Shown here: one piece after another, positions 9,624 to 17,826 of the stretch
Position numbering within the stretch: position 1 is the stretch's first letter
Layout of the letters: every line of letters begins with the position of its first letter
Source: Actinomycetes bacterium
Lineage (GTDB): Bacteria > Actinomycetota > Acidimicrobiia > Acidimicrobiales > Acidimicrobiaceae
Length of the DNA stretch: 64,000 nucleotides
Assembly (NCBI GenBank): GCA_021799035.1
Contig: JAJZBG010000002.1
Location: 1 to 64,000 of the forward strand
Direction: 5' to 3'
The notes under the pieces: generated by a model
The model's database searches: none
What the model was told of the DNA's origin: nothing
Seen by the model: only the letters and a program-made list of their open reading frames with translations
Program-made: the position numbers and the translations under genes

Positions 9624-11909
9624 CTATAGGGGTTGATAGAGTGTGGTGCGTTGGGCAAGCGGGCGCTTCAGGGGCTCAACAAGCGACTCGAATTCTTCTC
9701 GTGTCAGCTCCTGGCCGTGAATTGCACCTGCGGCACGGGAGATATTCTCACCCATCAACGTTCCGCCAAGATCGTTTGCTCCAGCTTGGAGCAGCTGCCT
9801 TGCGCCATCGATCCCCATTTTCACCCAGCTGGCTTGAATATTGGGCACCAGGCGCTGATAGCTTATTCGTGCGACTGCATGCATTAGAAGAGCTTCTCTG
9901 AACGTTGGACCTTTTCGAGCTTTCTTCTGAAGGTAGATCGGCGAGGCCATATGCACGAACGGCAAGGGAACGAATTCTGTGAAGCCGAGGGTCTCCTGCT
10001 GCAGGCTTCTAGTTATGGCTATATGCCTCGCCCAATTTCTTGGGTTTTCGATGGAACCGAACATGATTGTGATGTTTGAGCGAAGCCCGACGTCATGAGC
10101 CGTCCTGTGTATCTCCAGCCATCGGTCAGTCTTGATTTTGTCAGGGCATAGCGTTGCCCGCACCTCATCGTCAAGAATCTCTGCAGCAGTGCCAGGGAGA
10201 GACTTCAAGCCTGAATCCTTGCACTGTGTCAAATAGCTCTTGAGGTCGATTCCAAGCCGGCGGGCTCCTTCATGAATCTCGAGGGCCGAAAAGCCGTGGA
10301 TGTGGATCCTTTCAGACCCCTTTTTCACGGCGTCAAGGATCTGGAGGTAGTAATCTCCGTCAAAAGAAGGATGGATCCCGCCCTGAAGGCAGACTTCCGT
10401 GGCCCCTGCCTCATCAGCTTCCGTCACCATTTCGCTGATTTGTGAGAGCTCCAAAAGATATGGGTTGCCTCTGAGGTTCAGCGAAAGCGGCCCTTTGGAA
10501 AAGGCGCAGAACCTGCACTTGAAGGTGCACACGTTGGTGTAGTTGATGTTTCGGTTTTTTACGAAAGTAACGGTAGCCCCGGAGATTTCTTTTCTCAGTT
10601 GATCAGCTGTCTCAATCACGCATCGCAGGTCATTTCCACGCGCTGTAAATAGTCTGTAAATCTGGTCCTCGTCTGGGAGAGTGCCCTTGAGCGCTGCCTC
10701 GCAGATCTCGCTGATCTCGGAATGTTCGTGCTTGAAGGAGAGTTCTCGGACCAGCGACCATGTGGGTTGCTTCGACAAAGGGACCGATCCTGCAAGCAAA
10801 GGAGGCTCTGACTCACCTCCGGAAACCCACGAGTCAGTACGTCCGTAGGAAAATGAGTCGCTATTGGACGTGACATGAAAGTTCAGATCAGGATCGATCC
10901 ACCTTGGGCCGTTGAACTCTGGGTAGATCGGAAGCCGTGGAACAAGGTGGTCGCCAAGTGAGGACACGATTGTTTCCAACCGAGTCAACTGCGGCCAGGG
11001 ACGTTCTGGGTTGACATGGTCGATCGTGAGGGGGGAGATCCCCCCAAAGTCGTCCACCCCAGCTTCGATCAGGTCCGTTACTTCATCCGAGAGGTTTGGA
11101 GGCGCCTGGAGGTGCACTCCTGCAGGAAGTATCAGTCTGGCGAGGGCTATTGCCCGCAAGTATTCTTCGCGAGAAGGAGGATGTTGTTCCGCCATAGCAG
11201 TATGTGGCTTGGGAAGGAAGTTCTGGACGATGACCTCCTGGATGTGCCCGTACTGCGAAGCTATGTCGCTTATTGTGTTCAGGGCAAGGATCCGGTCGCT
11301 TTCTGACTCGCCAATGCCAACGAGGATTCCAGTGGTGAACGGTACCCCAGCTTTGCCAGCGTCGGCCAGCGCCGCAACTCGACGTTCTGGAATTTTATCT
11401 GGCGAATGATGGTGAGCTCGAAGCGCTGGGTTCAGGCTTTCAATCATCATCCCCTGTGAAGCTGAAACCTGTTTTAGGTAGGAGAACTCTTCGAGCGTCA
11501 GAGCTCCGGCATTGATGTGTGGAATCAACCCGCTCCTTTCCAGCACTGCCTTCGCAGCTAAGTGAAGGTACTCTATTGTGCTGGAAAAACCCAGGTCTGA
11601 AAGGAATCCTGCGGCCGATCTGTATCTTTCCTCAGGTTTCTCGCCAAGAGTGAAAAGCGCCTCGGTGCATCCGAGGGCCTCTCCGGCGCTCGCCAGTTCT
11701 GCAACCTCGTCTATGGGCATGTAAGGGCTTGAGACTCGAGAAGGAGCTTTGGCAAAGGTGCAGTAGCCACATCTATCTCTACAAAGCATGGTGAGGGGGA
11801 TGAAGACCTTCGGCGAAAAGGTGATTGCACCTCCGAATAGCTCAACCTTGAGCCGTCTGGCACGTGAGAGGAGTTCTGAGGTGGAAAGATCTGAATAATT
11901 GAGTGCCAT
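9624..11909 (-). CDS. fbiC: bifunctional FO synthase (CofG-CofH fusion)
   Basis: At 761 residues this is the fused actinobacterial form of 7,8-didemethyl-8-hydroxy-5-deazariboflavin synthase, which makes the FO chromophore of coenzyme F420 from tyrosine and a ribityl-diaminouracil. Two radical-SAM modules are visible, each with a CX3CX2C cluster motif: Cys43/47/50 in CRDRCGYC (CofG half) and Cys461/465/468 in CTFKCRFC (CofH half). The ATG is preceded by GGTGAG. It lies 91 bases downstream of pgl on the same strand. Other F420 genes (fbiA, fbiB, fbiD) are not in the window. The assignment is secure. Confidence 0.95.
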   Translation of the reverse strand: MALNYSDLSTSELLSRARRLKVELFGGAITFSPKVFIPLTMLCRDRCGYCTFAKAPSRVSSPYMPIDEVAELASAGEALGCTEALFTLGEKPEERYRSAAGFLSDLGFSSTIEYLHLAAKAVLERSGLIPHINAGALTLEEFSYLKQVSASQGMMIESLNPALRAHHHSPDKIPERRVAALADAGKAGVPFTTGILVGIGESESDRILALNTISDIASQYGHIQEVIVQNFLPKPHTAMAEQHPPSREEYLRAIALARLILPAGVHLQAPPNLSDEVTDLIEAGVDDFGGISPLTIDHVNPERPWPQLTRLETIVSSLGDHLVPRLPIYPEFNGPRWIDPDLNFHVTSNSDSFSYGRTDSWVSGGESEPPLLAGSVPLSKQPTWSLVRELSFKHEHSEISEICEAALKGTLPDEDQIYRLFTARGNDLRCVIETADQLRKEISGATVTFVKNRNINYTNVCTFKCRFCAFSKGPLSLNLRGNPYLLELSQISEMVTEADEAGATEVCLQGGIHPSFDGDYYLQILDAVKKGSERIHIHGFSALEIHEGARRLGIDLKSYLTQCKDSGLKSLPGTAAEILDDEVRATLCPDKIKTDRWLEIHRTAHDVGLRSNITIMFGSIENPRNWARHIAITRSLQQETLGFTEFVPLPFVHMASPIYLQKKARKGPTFREALLMHAVARISYQRLVPNIQASWVKMGIDGARQLLQAGANDLGGTLMGENISRAAGAIHGQELTREEFESLVEPLKRPLAQRTTLYQPL

Positions 11910-12000
11910 AATATCTCACCCTATCAAAATCGGAGTGATTGCTCATAACATTGCTCTACCTGTTGGGAGGCAAAAAGGTGAACATGTCTGGACTGAACAG

Positions 12001-12756
12001 CTATTTGTCGACGAGCGAAGCTGCTTCGTAATCGAGGATCAAGTTGACCTGCCCTGCTCTGACCTGGGACACGGGGAGCGATTGATCGCCTTCGAGAAGT
12101 CCCCGGACAGCTGCGGCTTTGTCTTTGCCAGATGTCGTGATGATGACAAGCGCAGCTTGGGAAATTCCACCGAGGCTCAGAGTCAGTCTGCAGTGGGGGT
12201 TCTTGCCTGCTGGATCGTAGTTGGCGAGAAAGATCCTCTGATTGGGTGGTTCCGATAGCGCAGGCGAGTCAGCGAAGAGGCTTGCTGTGTGGCCGTCAGG
12301 CCCGATGCCAAGATGCACAAGCCAAGGCTTTGGGGCAACGCGGATCTTGGCATCATACTCCGCTGCGATCGAATCGCAAAGCTTGTAATCCGACCCGGGC
12401 ATTCCAGAGAAGTGTGAAGAGAGTGCGTGATATTGCGGAGTGGTGAACGGTTGAATCAGCTGTGACACAATGCCGTGGCTGGCAAGGGGCTCCGTGAGGA
12501 ACTTTTTCACATTTGATGTGTTTGAATCGTTGCCAGTGGGCTCCACCACCCTCTCATCGCCCATGTAAATGCTGACATTTGCGGCAAGAGAATGAAAGGC
12601 GCTCTGAGTCGCCAGCGCTCTGTAAAGTCTGGGCGCCAGCGATCCACCAGATGCAAAAAAGCTCCAATAACCTTGTGATCTCTCCGCGAAGGAGATCACC
12701 TGCTTTGAAAACTCATTCGGTATGTCTCTTGTGACGAAGATGTGAAGGTGTTCCAT
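12001..12756 (-). CDS. pgl: 6-phosphogluconolactonase
   Basis: The product (251 residues) hydrolyses 6-phosphogluconolactone to 6-phosphogluconate, the second step of the oxidative pentose phosphate pathway, in the cytoplasm. It shows the sugar-phosphate isomerase-like fold motifs ASGGSLAPRLY, MGDERVV and GIGPDGHTASLF. The ATG at 12756 is chosen because GAGGAAAG lies just upstream and family alignment begins there; an in-frame TTG or ATG further upstream (to 12813) would add 19 unsupported residues. It follows zwf after 96 bases, which fits the pathway order. Confidence 0.9.
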   Translation of the reverse strand: MEHLHIFVTRDIPNEFSKQVISFAERSQGYWSFFASGGSLAPRLYRALATQSAFHSLAANVSIYMGDERVVEPTGNDSNTSNVKKFLTEPLASHGIVSQLIQPFTTPQYHALSSHFSGMPGSDYKLCDSIAAEYDAKIRVAPKPWLVHLGIGPDGHTASLFADSPALSEPPNQRIFLANYDPAGKNPHCRLTLSLGGISQAALVIITTSGKDKAAAVRGLLEGDQSLPVSQVRAGQVNLILDYEAASLVDK

Positions 12757-12852
12757 CGCTTTCCTCTTTTCGCAGCAAATCCAGGTTACGCCAAGCGGGT
12801 CAGATTGTTTCAAGCAGTCTCTGAGCTATGCCTGCAATAGTGCCGTTTTCTT

Positions 12853-14340
12853 CTAAGAGTTGTGCCAATAGTGGCCGGTTGATTGCAGGAGCTTGCTTGC
12901 TTCCTTGGGCCCGTATGTCCCTGCTGCATAGGGGTAGAGCGGGAAGTCGAGATCCGAAAAGGCGCGTTGAATCGGTTCAACGATTTCCCAGGCCTTTATG
13001 ACCTCGTCAGATCGTAGGAATAGAGTCCTGTCGCCTAGAAGCGCGTCAAGGATCAGCCTTTCGTAGGCATCCCAAGACACCTCTTTGAAAGTGTCCGCAT
13101 AGGAAAAGTTCATCGCTACGGAGCGTATGTTATAGTCCTGACCAGGGACTTTTGCTCCGAAAACCAGCTTTATCTCTTCCTCTGGCTGTATTCGGAGGAT
13201 AAGTCGATTGGGTCCAAGTTGTCGGGCAGAGCCTCCTATGAAAGGCAGGTGTGGTGCACGATTGAACTCCATGACTACTTGCGTCTCTCGTTTTGGCATG
13301 CGCTTGCCGGTGCGTATGAAGATTGGGACTCCAGCCCACCTCCAGTTGTCAACTGCAAGTCGCATGGCGACATAAGTCTCGGTTTTGGAGGTGGAGGAGA
13401 CATCCCTCTCCTCCCGGTAGCCCTTGACCTCTTCGGAGTTGATGACGCCGGAGACGTACTGGCCACGAACAGTGCGGCTTGCAACTTCGGCAATTGAGGG
13501 TATCTCGACGGCTGATAGGACTTTCACCTTTTCATTTTGGATTGATTCAGCGGTCATCAACGCCGGGGCTTCCATGAGAACGAGCGAAAGAACCTGAAGC
13601 ATATGATTCTGAATGATGTCCTTTAGGGCTCCGGCGTTTTCGTAGAAGCCCCCCCTGTGACCAACTCCAATCTGCTCGGCAACCGTAATCTGAACGTTGT
13701 TCACAAAGTTCCTGTTCCAAATAGGTTCAAAGATCGCATTTGAAAAGCGTAGCGCTAACAGGTTTTGAACGGTCTCTTTGCCCAGGTAGTGATCAATCCG
13801 GTATATCTGCTCCTCGGAAAAAGAGCGATGCATGTCGCTATTCAGCTTCAAGGCACTGGAGGTGTCGTTCCCGAAAGGTTTTTCGATGATGATTCTTGTG
13901 AACCCGGATGCACCACTTTGAGACAGCCCACTCTCTCCAAGCAATGAGCTGATCGTGCCAAACAGGCTCGGAATCGTTGCAAGATAGAACAGCCTTGATT
14001 TCCCCGTTTGTCTCGTTTGCTCTATGGAGTCGAGCAGCTTTGTGAGCGATTGGTAAGTTGAAATAGACGTGTAGTCGCCTTGGAGATAGTGGAAATTTTC
14101 GATGTAGGTGCCGATTGAATCCCAGCTGGCAGCCGATTCCATGACAAGTCTTCGGAAACCTTCGTCCCCTAAGGGAGATCTCGCAACCCCAATGACTGAG
14201 AATTCGTTCGGAAGTTGTTCTTGATCCCACAGCGAGGCGATCGCTGGGAGGATCTTCCGTGAGGTGAGGTCTCCCGAGGCTCCGAAGATCACCAGTGTCG
14301 TTCCTTCGATCTGTCTTTTTCGATTCATATGGATACTCAT
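12853..14340 (-). CDS. zwf: glucose-6-phosphate 1-dehydrogenase
   Basis: This 495-residue enzyme oxidises glucose 6-phosphate to 6-phosphogluconolactone with reduction of NADP (or NAD). It has the nucleotide-binding segment FGASGDLTSRKILPA at the N-terminus and the active-site signature RIDHYLGKE at residues 181-189. Length is normal for the family. The ATG has GAGGTAG upstream. pgl follows on the same strand and transaldolase lies upstream, making a pentose phosphate cluster. The opcA gene, which often sits between zwf and pgl in actinobacteria, is absent here. Confidence 0.95.
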   Translation of the reverse strand: MSIHMNRKRQIEGTTLVIFGASGDLTSRKILPAIASLWDQEQLPNEFSVIGVARSPLGDEGFRRLVMESAASWDSIGTYIENFHYLQGDYTSISTYQSLTKLLDSIEQTRQTGKSRLFYLATIPSLFGTISSLLGESGLSQSGASGFTRIIIEKPFGNDTSSALKLNSDMHRSFSEEQIYRIDHYLGKETVQNLLALRFSNAIFEPIWNRNFVNNVQITVAEQIGVGHRGGFYENAGALKDIIQNHMLQVLSLVLMEAPALMTAESIQNEKVKVLSAVEIPSIAEVASRTVRGQYVSGVINSEEVKGYREERDVSSTSKTETYVAMRLAVDNWRWAGVPIFIRTGKRMPKRETQVVMEFNRAPHLPFIGGSARQLGPNRLILRIQPEEEIKLVFGAKVPGQDYNIRSVAMNFSYADTFKEVSWDAYERLILDALLGDRTLFLRSDEVIKAWEIVEPIQRAFSDLDFPLYPYAAGTYGPKEASKLLQSTGHYWHNS

Positions 14341-14736
14341 ATCTACCTCTTCGTCGTTGTGTGCTTATGGCAGGAACCGATGGCTACTCCCGAGGTAATT
14401 CGGAGTCCGCTGATGAAAGTTAGAATCAGTCTCTGAACCTAGTCATTTTCACATACCTCTAAGGCAAAATTCAACGTTTTAGGCGGTTCTCGGTTAGTAG
14501 CCCAAGGATCGAGCGACACCACGGGCGCTTCGTGCAGAGCATGGTTCGTGGGGCGAAGCTGGCATCGAACTGCCTTCATAATTTCGAGGTTACCCCCTAA
14601 ACTCGAGGCTAATGTGACGCATCAAGTCTGCGTATGCGTTCTTGGCGTTGCTGACATGAAGTTTGGATCCCTGAGTTCGGCGCTTGTGACGAGGGGAGCT
14701 GGTGTTGATGTCTTGGTTAGTAACTAGACCGTCATA
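14341..14736. other. 396-base intergenic region upstream of zwf
   Basis: No open reading frame with a believable start and no clear RNA gene was found here. It should hold the zwf promoter on the minus strand and the end of the tal transcript. A short stretch near 14548-14562 resembles the T-arm of a tRNA on the minus strand, but no acceptor or anticodon arms can be paired around it. Confidence 0.4.
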
Positions 14737-15834
14737 TCACTCTGCGGACGATGCCTTCTTCTGATCAAGCGCAGTTAGGAGCTCTCTAAATGACGAGGCG
14801 AAGGAGCTGACTCCTTCAGCTTCAAGCTCGTCTGTAATCTTTTCCATATCGATGCCTAGAGCTCTTACGGCGCCAAGAACTTCCCGCGAGTTTTGGGCAA
14901 AGGAAGACTGCTGCTCTGTTGTCTGGCCGTGGTCGATCAAGGCGAGAAGGGTATTCTCGGGCATTGTGTTTACGGTTCCGGGAGCGATGAGGCTGTCGAC
15001 ATAGAGCAGGTCGGAATAGTTAGGATTCTTGGTTGAGGTAGACGCCCAGAGCGGACGTTGGATTTGAGCGCCAGCTGCCTGTAGGCTCCGCCAATCCTCT
15101 TTGTCATATCGCTCTTTGTGAATGACATAGGCTGCCTGGGCTTGGGCAACCGCCACACGCCCCAGCAATTTCTGACCTTCGGGACCCATGGTCTCCAGAA
15201 CGTGATCGATTTTGCTGTCTACCCTCGAGACAAAAAAGGAGGCAACTGAAGCGATTTTGGCCAGATCTCGGCCTTGTTCATGAGCCTTGTAGATTCCAAG
15301 AATATGAGCGTCCATGACTTCCTGGTACCTTTTGAGGCTGAATATAAGAGTTACGTTAACAGATATTCCTCTTGAGAGGGCCTCAGTGATAGCGGGCAGT
15401 CCTTCACGCGTTGCTGGAATCTTGATCATCAGATTTTCTTTGTCGATGCTATCCCAGAGATATTGGGCACTTTCGACAGTTCTGTCGGTATCGTGCGCCA
15501 GTTCAGGATCAACTTCAATCGAGACAAATCCGTCTGCTCGGTCGGATGACTTGTAGATCTCTTCCAGGATCCGGGCTGCATCGGACACGTCTTCGCAAGC
15601 CATCTTCCAGTATGCCGATTTGACGTCCATCGTCTTGGATAGAGAGAAGTACTCCTCGTCATAGTCGTTGGAGTGAGATATGGCGTTTGCAAAGATCGTT
15701 GGATTTGATGTAAGCCCTCGGACTCCAAGCTCCTTAAGCTCCTGAACTCGTCCGGTCTTGATCCAAGCTCGGGAGAGGTTGTCGATCCAGGGACTCTGTC
15801 CGTAGTGTTCATAGAGCGTTTTAAGCGAAGTCAA
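14737..15834 (-). CDS. tal: transaldolase (actinobacterial long type)
   Basis: The product (365 residues) transfers a dihydroxyacetone unit between sugar phosphates in the non-oxidative pentose phosphate pathway. It has LTSNPTIF near the start and the Schiff-base lysine segment MIKIPAT, where the lysine is residue 138. The length fits the class found with zwf in actinobacteria and cyanobacteria. TTG at 15834 is chosen because CGAGG lies eight bases upstream and the usual SPWIDNLSR start region follows. An in-frame ATG at 15891 would add 19 residues but has no ribosome site. No transketolase gene is in the window. Confidence 0.9.
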   Translation of the reverse strand: MTSLKTLYEHYGQSPWIDNLSRAWIKTGRVQELKELGVRGLTSNPTIFANAISHSNDYDEEYFSLSKTMDVKSAYWKMACEDVSDAARILEEIYKSSDRADGFVSIEVDPELAHDTDRTVESAQYLWDSIDKENLMIKIPATREGLPAITEALSRGISVNVTLIFSLKRYQEVMDAHILGIYKAHEQGRDLAKIASVASFFVSRVDSKIDHVLETMGPEGQKLLGRVAVAQAQAAYVIHKERYDKEDWRSLQAAGAQIQRPLWASTSTKNPNYSDLLYVDSLIAPGTVNTMPENTLLALIDHGQTTEQQSSFAQNSREVLGAVRALGIDMEKITDELEAEGVSSFASSFRELLTALDQKKASSAE

Positions 15835-16189
15835 TGCTTTTACCTCGTGGATAGAAATCTGACCAGGAACAACACATATGTTTTGCAGCATGAAATTCGG
15901 GCGGGTCCAAGACAGACTTGCCCGAGTTTTGACATAGCATTACCTACATCCTATCTGAAGAGGGTGACACCTGGCGGAAAGGCTGGTCGTAGATGGACGC
16001 AAGTTGCAATCTGGGAACCTGCTGCTACTCCAGGTGAGATTGCGAGATAGCCGCGCTTTCATTGGGCGTTTTCACTGCTAAGGGAATGATATGAATCGGA
16101 GCAGAAACAGGGAACGTCCGCCTATGATCGATTTCAAGGCAGCTTTTCAAACGGGATGATTGCAGTAGTGCTCAGGAGAACTGGTTTCT
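15835..16189. other. 355-base divergent intergenic region
   Basis: This spacer separates tal (minus) from the LON-domain gene (plus). It holds a sigma70-like promoter pointing right (15929-15957) and a 6-bp inverted repeat TCGGGC/GCCCGA (15897-15902 and 15920-15925). No convincing small gene is present. Confidence 0.5.
15929..15957 (+). promoter_or_regulatory. sigma70-like promoter
   Basis: A perfect -35 box TTGACA (15929-15934) is followed, after exactly 17 bases, by TATCTG (15952-15957). It would drive rightward transcription toward the LON-domain gene that starts at 16190, leaving an untranslated leader of more than 200 bases. Confidence 0.5.
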
Positions 16190-16816
16190 GTGGATAACGC
16201 ATTTCCTCTGCCGATGTTTCCCCTGTCTAGCGTCATGTTTCCCTTTACTGGAATTCCACTTCACGTTTTTGAGATTAGGTATCGCCAGCTCGTTGCAGAT
16301 CTTTCAACCTCGCCTCCATATTTTGGAATCATATTGATCACCAGGGGATCAGAGATTGGCGGAGGGGATGACAGGGCATCAGTCGGAACGATGGCGAGGA
16401 TGTCCGAGAAAGTGGAGCTTGCTGACGGCAGATGGGTGATCCTTTCGGTGGGTGAGACAAAAATACGCGTTACCCGTTGGCTTCCGGATGATCCCTATCC
16501 GCTCGCATTGGTTGAAAGGATCGATGAGGTGCCAAAGGAGGTTGAACAGCCAGGTCAGCTTGGCATGTTGGAAAAGAAGCTGCGCTACTGCTTGCTCTTG
16601 CAAGGCGAGATGTCGCTTGCCTCGACGGTGTCGCCCAACACTGTCCTGTCGCCCAGGCCGGAGGAGGCTCTCTGGCAGATGTGTGCACTCGCTCCAGTCC
16701 CTGTCATCGATCAGCAGAGGCTGTTGGAGGAAGAAAACGCTCCACTTAGGGCTGTACGGTTGGATCAGCTTCTCACGGATAAGATCTCGATCCTAGAATC
16801 CCAACTCTCCACGTAG
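16190..16816 (+). CDS. LON peptidase substrate-binding domain protein
   Basis: A 208-residue protein made almost entirely of the N-terminal substrate-recognition domain of Lon protease, without ATPase or peptidase parts. The typical start pattern LPMFPLSSVMFPFTGIPLHV is followed by FEIRYRQLV. Such stand-alone LON domains are common in actinobacteria and their role is not settled; binding of misfolded protein is a reasonable guess. The start is GTG with AGGAGA about 11 bases upstream. It is preceded by a long leader from the TTGACA promoter at 15929. Confidence 0.85.
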   Translation: MDNAFPLPMFPLSSVMFPFTGIPLHVFEIRYRQLVADLSTSPPYFGIILITRGSEIGGGDDRASVGTMARMSEKVELADGRWVILSVGETKIRVTRWLPDDPYPLALVERIDEVPKEVEQPGQLGMLEKKLRYCLLLQGEMSLASTVSPNTVLSPRPEEALWQMCALAPVPVIDQQRLLEEENAPLRAVRLDQLLTDKISILESQLST

Positions 16817-16881
16817 ATGGATCCCATTATCTTGATAATTGCAAGTCGGGTGGTCTCGAAGTTGTAGCCTGTAGTAATTAG

Positions 16882-16900
16882 TGGGTGGCAGTGCCACCCA
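16882..16900. promoter_or_regulatory. 19-base perfect palindrome, operator or hairpin
   Basis: TGGGTGGCA and TGCCACCCA form perfect 9-bp arms around a single central G. It lies nine bases before the ribosome site of the small membrane-protein gene at 16919. It could be a repressor site or an RNA hairpin controlling that gene cluster. Confidence 0.45.
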
Positions 16901-16918
16901 AACAGCGCGAGGAGCACA

Positions 16919-17245
16919 GTGTCATCGAATTCCAAGGCAAGAGCTAAGAGTCAGGCATCTGAATTCATTGAGCTTGTGATTGGTTATCTGAAGCAAGAAA
17001 CCATTGGTCCAATCGGCAGACTTGGCAGGTACGTAGCTTTTGGGCTTGCTGGTTCGATCCTGGTCTCGATTGGGACAGTGCTGGTGGTGGTAGGCTTTTT
17101 GCGGCTCTTGCAGAGCGAGACAGGGACAGCTTTAACAGGTCACCTCAGTTGGCTCCCGTATGTATTTGCAGCGTTGCTGAGCATGATTATCGTTGCCGCT
17201 GCGATATTCGGCGTCGTCAAGAAAAGAGATACACGCTCTGTCTAA
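16919..17245 (+). CDS. small two-helix membrane protein
   Basis: A 108-residue protein with two clear transmembrane segments (about residues 41-63 and 80-101) and a polar N-terminus. The pattern QETIGPIGRLGRYVAFGLAG followed by the second helix is shared by a family of small actinobacterial membrane proteins, some annotated as holin-like (holin superfamily III type), with no proven function. The start is GTG with GAGGAG upstream. Two more small genes follow closely in the same direction. Confidence 0.75.
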   Translation: MSSNSKARAKSQASEFIELVIGYLKQETIGPIGRLGRYVAFGLAGSILVSIGTVLVVVGFLRLLQSETGTALTGHLSWLPYVFAALLSMIIVAAAIFGVVKKRDTRSV

Positions 17246-17275
17246 TTGAGATCTGGCGAATGCGCCAAGGAGGGA

Positions 17276-17494
17276 ATGTTGAGTTCCAATGAGGCCAAGA
17301 AGATCACAAAGGAAGATCTTGAGGCAAAGCTAAGAGAAATTCGTGGAGAGGTCGACAAGGCTGTTGGTACCGCCAAACCAGCACTTTCTGCGGTGGTTGT
17401 TGCAGTGGGAGTCGCGGTGATATCGATCTCATTTCTGATAGGCCTGAAGATGGGTCGAAAGAAGAACACGGTCATCGAGATAAAGCGGATTTGA
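17276..17494 (+). CDS. small single-pass membrane protein
   Basis: This 72-residue protein has a charged N-terminal helix (EAKKITKEDLEAKLREIRGE), one transmembrane segment (about residues 38-56) and a basic C-terminal tail (KMGRKKN). AAGGAGGG lies just upstream; the true start is either ATG 17276 or the adjoining TTG 17279, the latter being better spaced. It sits between two other small genes with almost no gap. No known family is recognised with certainty. Confidence 0.65.
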   Translation: MLSSNEAKKITKEDLEAKLREIRGEVDKAVGTAKPALSAVVVAVGVAVISISFLIGLKMGRKKNTVIEIKRI

Positions 17495-17495
17495 C

Positions 17496-17717
17496 ATGTT
17501 CAAAGGGATCGCTGGAAAGTTCATCTCTTCCAAGAGATCGGCCCTGATTGCAAGGGCAAAGAGTGGGGATCCGGCGTCGATTGGTCTTGTAGCTCTTTAT
17601 TTTCTGTTTCGTTACGCCAAGAAGCGTTCAGCAGGCAAGGCATACGTGACGAAGCTGCTGCCGGGACAGACAATTTCAATCACAAATATTCCTCCAGTTC
17701 CGAAAAAGAAGCGCTGA
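17496..17717 (+). CDS. small basic protein of unknown function
   Basis: A 73-residue, strongly basic protein with a weakly hydrophobic middle (about residues 28-40) and a KKKR end. Its ATG is two bases after the preceding stop, so it is probably translated as part of the same small cluster with the genes at 16919 and 17276. I do not recognise a family. The segment TKLLPGQTISITNIPP is compatible with a short beta-rich region. Confidence 0.6.
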   Translation: MFKGIAGKFISSKRSALIARAKSGDPASIGLVALYFLFRYAKKRSAGKAYVTKLLPGQTISITNIPPVPKKKR

Positions 17718-17765
17718 ATTCGACTTTGCGCGGATCGTTGAGCGAGGCTGGTATTGTCCTTGTGG

Positions 17766-17816
17766 ATCTCTGCGGCTAGGCGTTGCAGAGATTAGCTAGC
17801 CAACAGACGAGCTAAT
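17766..17816 (+). promoter_or_regulatory. two overlapping hairpins in the trmI leader
   Basis: ATCTCTGC/GCAGAGAT (17766-17773 and 17785-17792) forms an 8-bp stem. ATTAGCT/AGCTAAT (17791-17797 and 17810-17816) forms a 7-bp stem. The two share two bases, so they compete slightly. They lie 11 bases before the trmI start and could end the upstream transcript or regulate trmI. Confidence 0.35.
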
Positions 17817-17826
17817 TGGGGCCGCC

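Noticed and set aside
14548-14562. tRNA T-arm-like sequence on the minus strand
   Set aside because: No matching acceptor, D or anticodon arm can be built around it.
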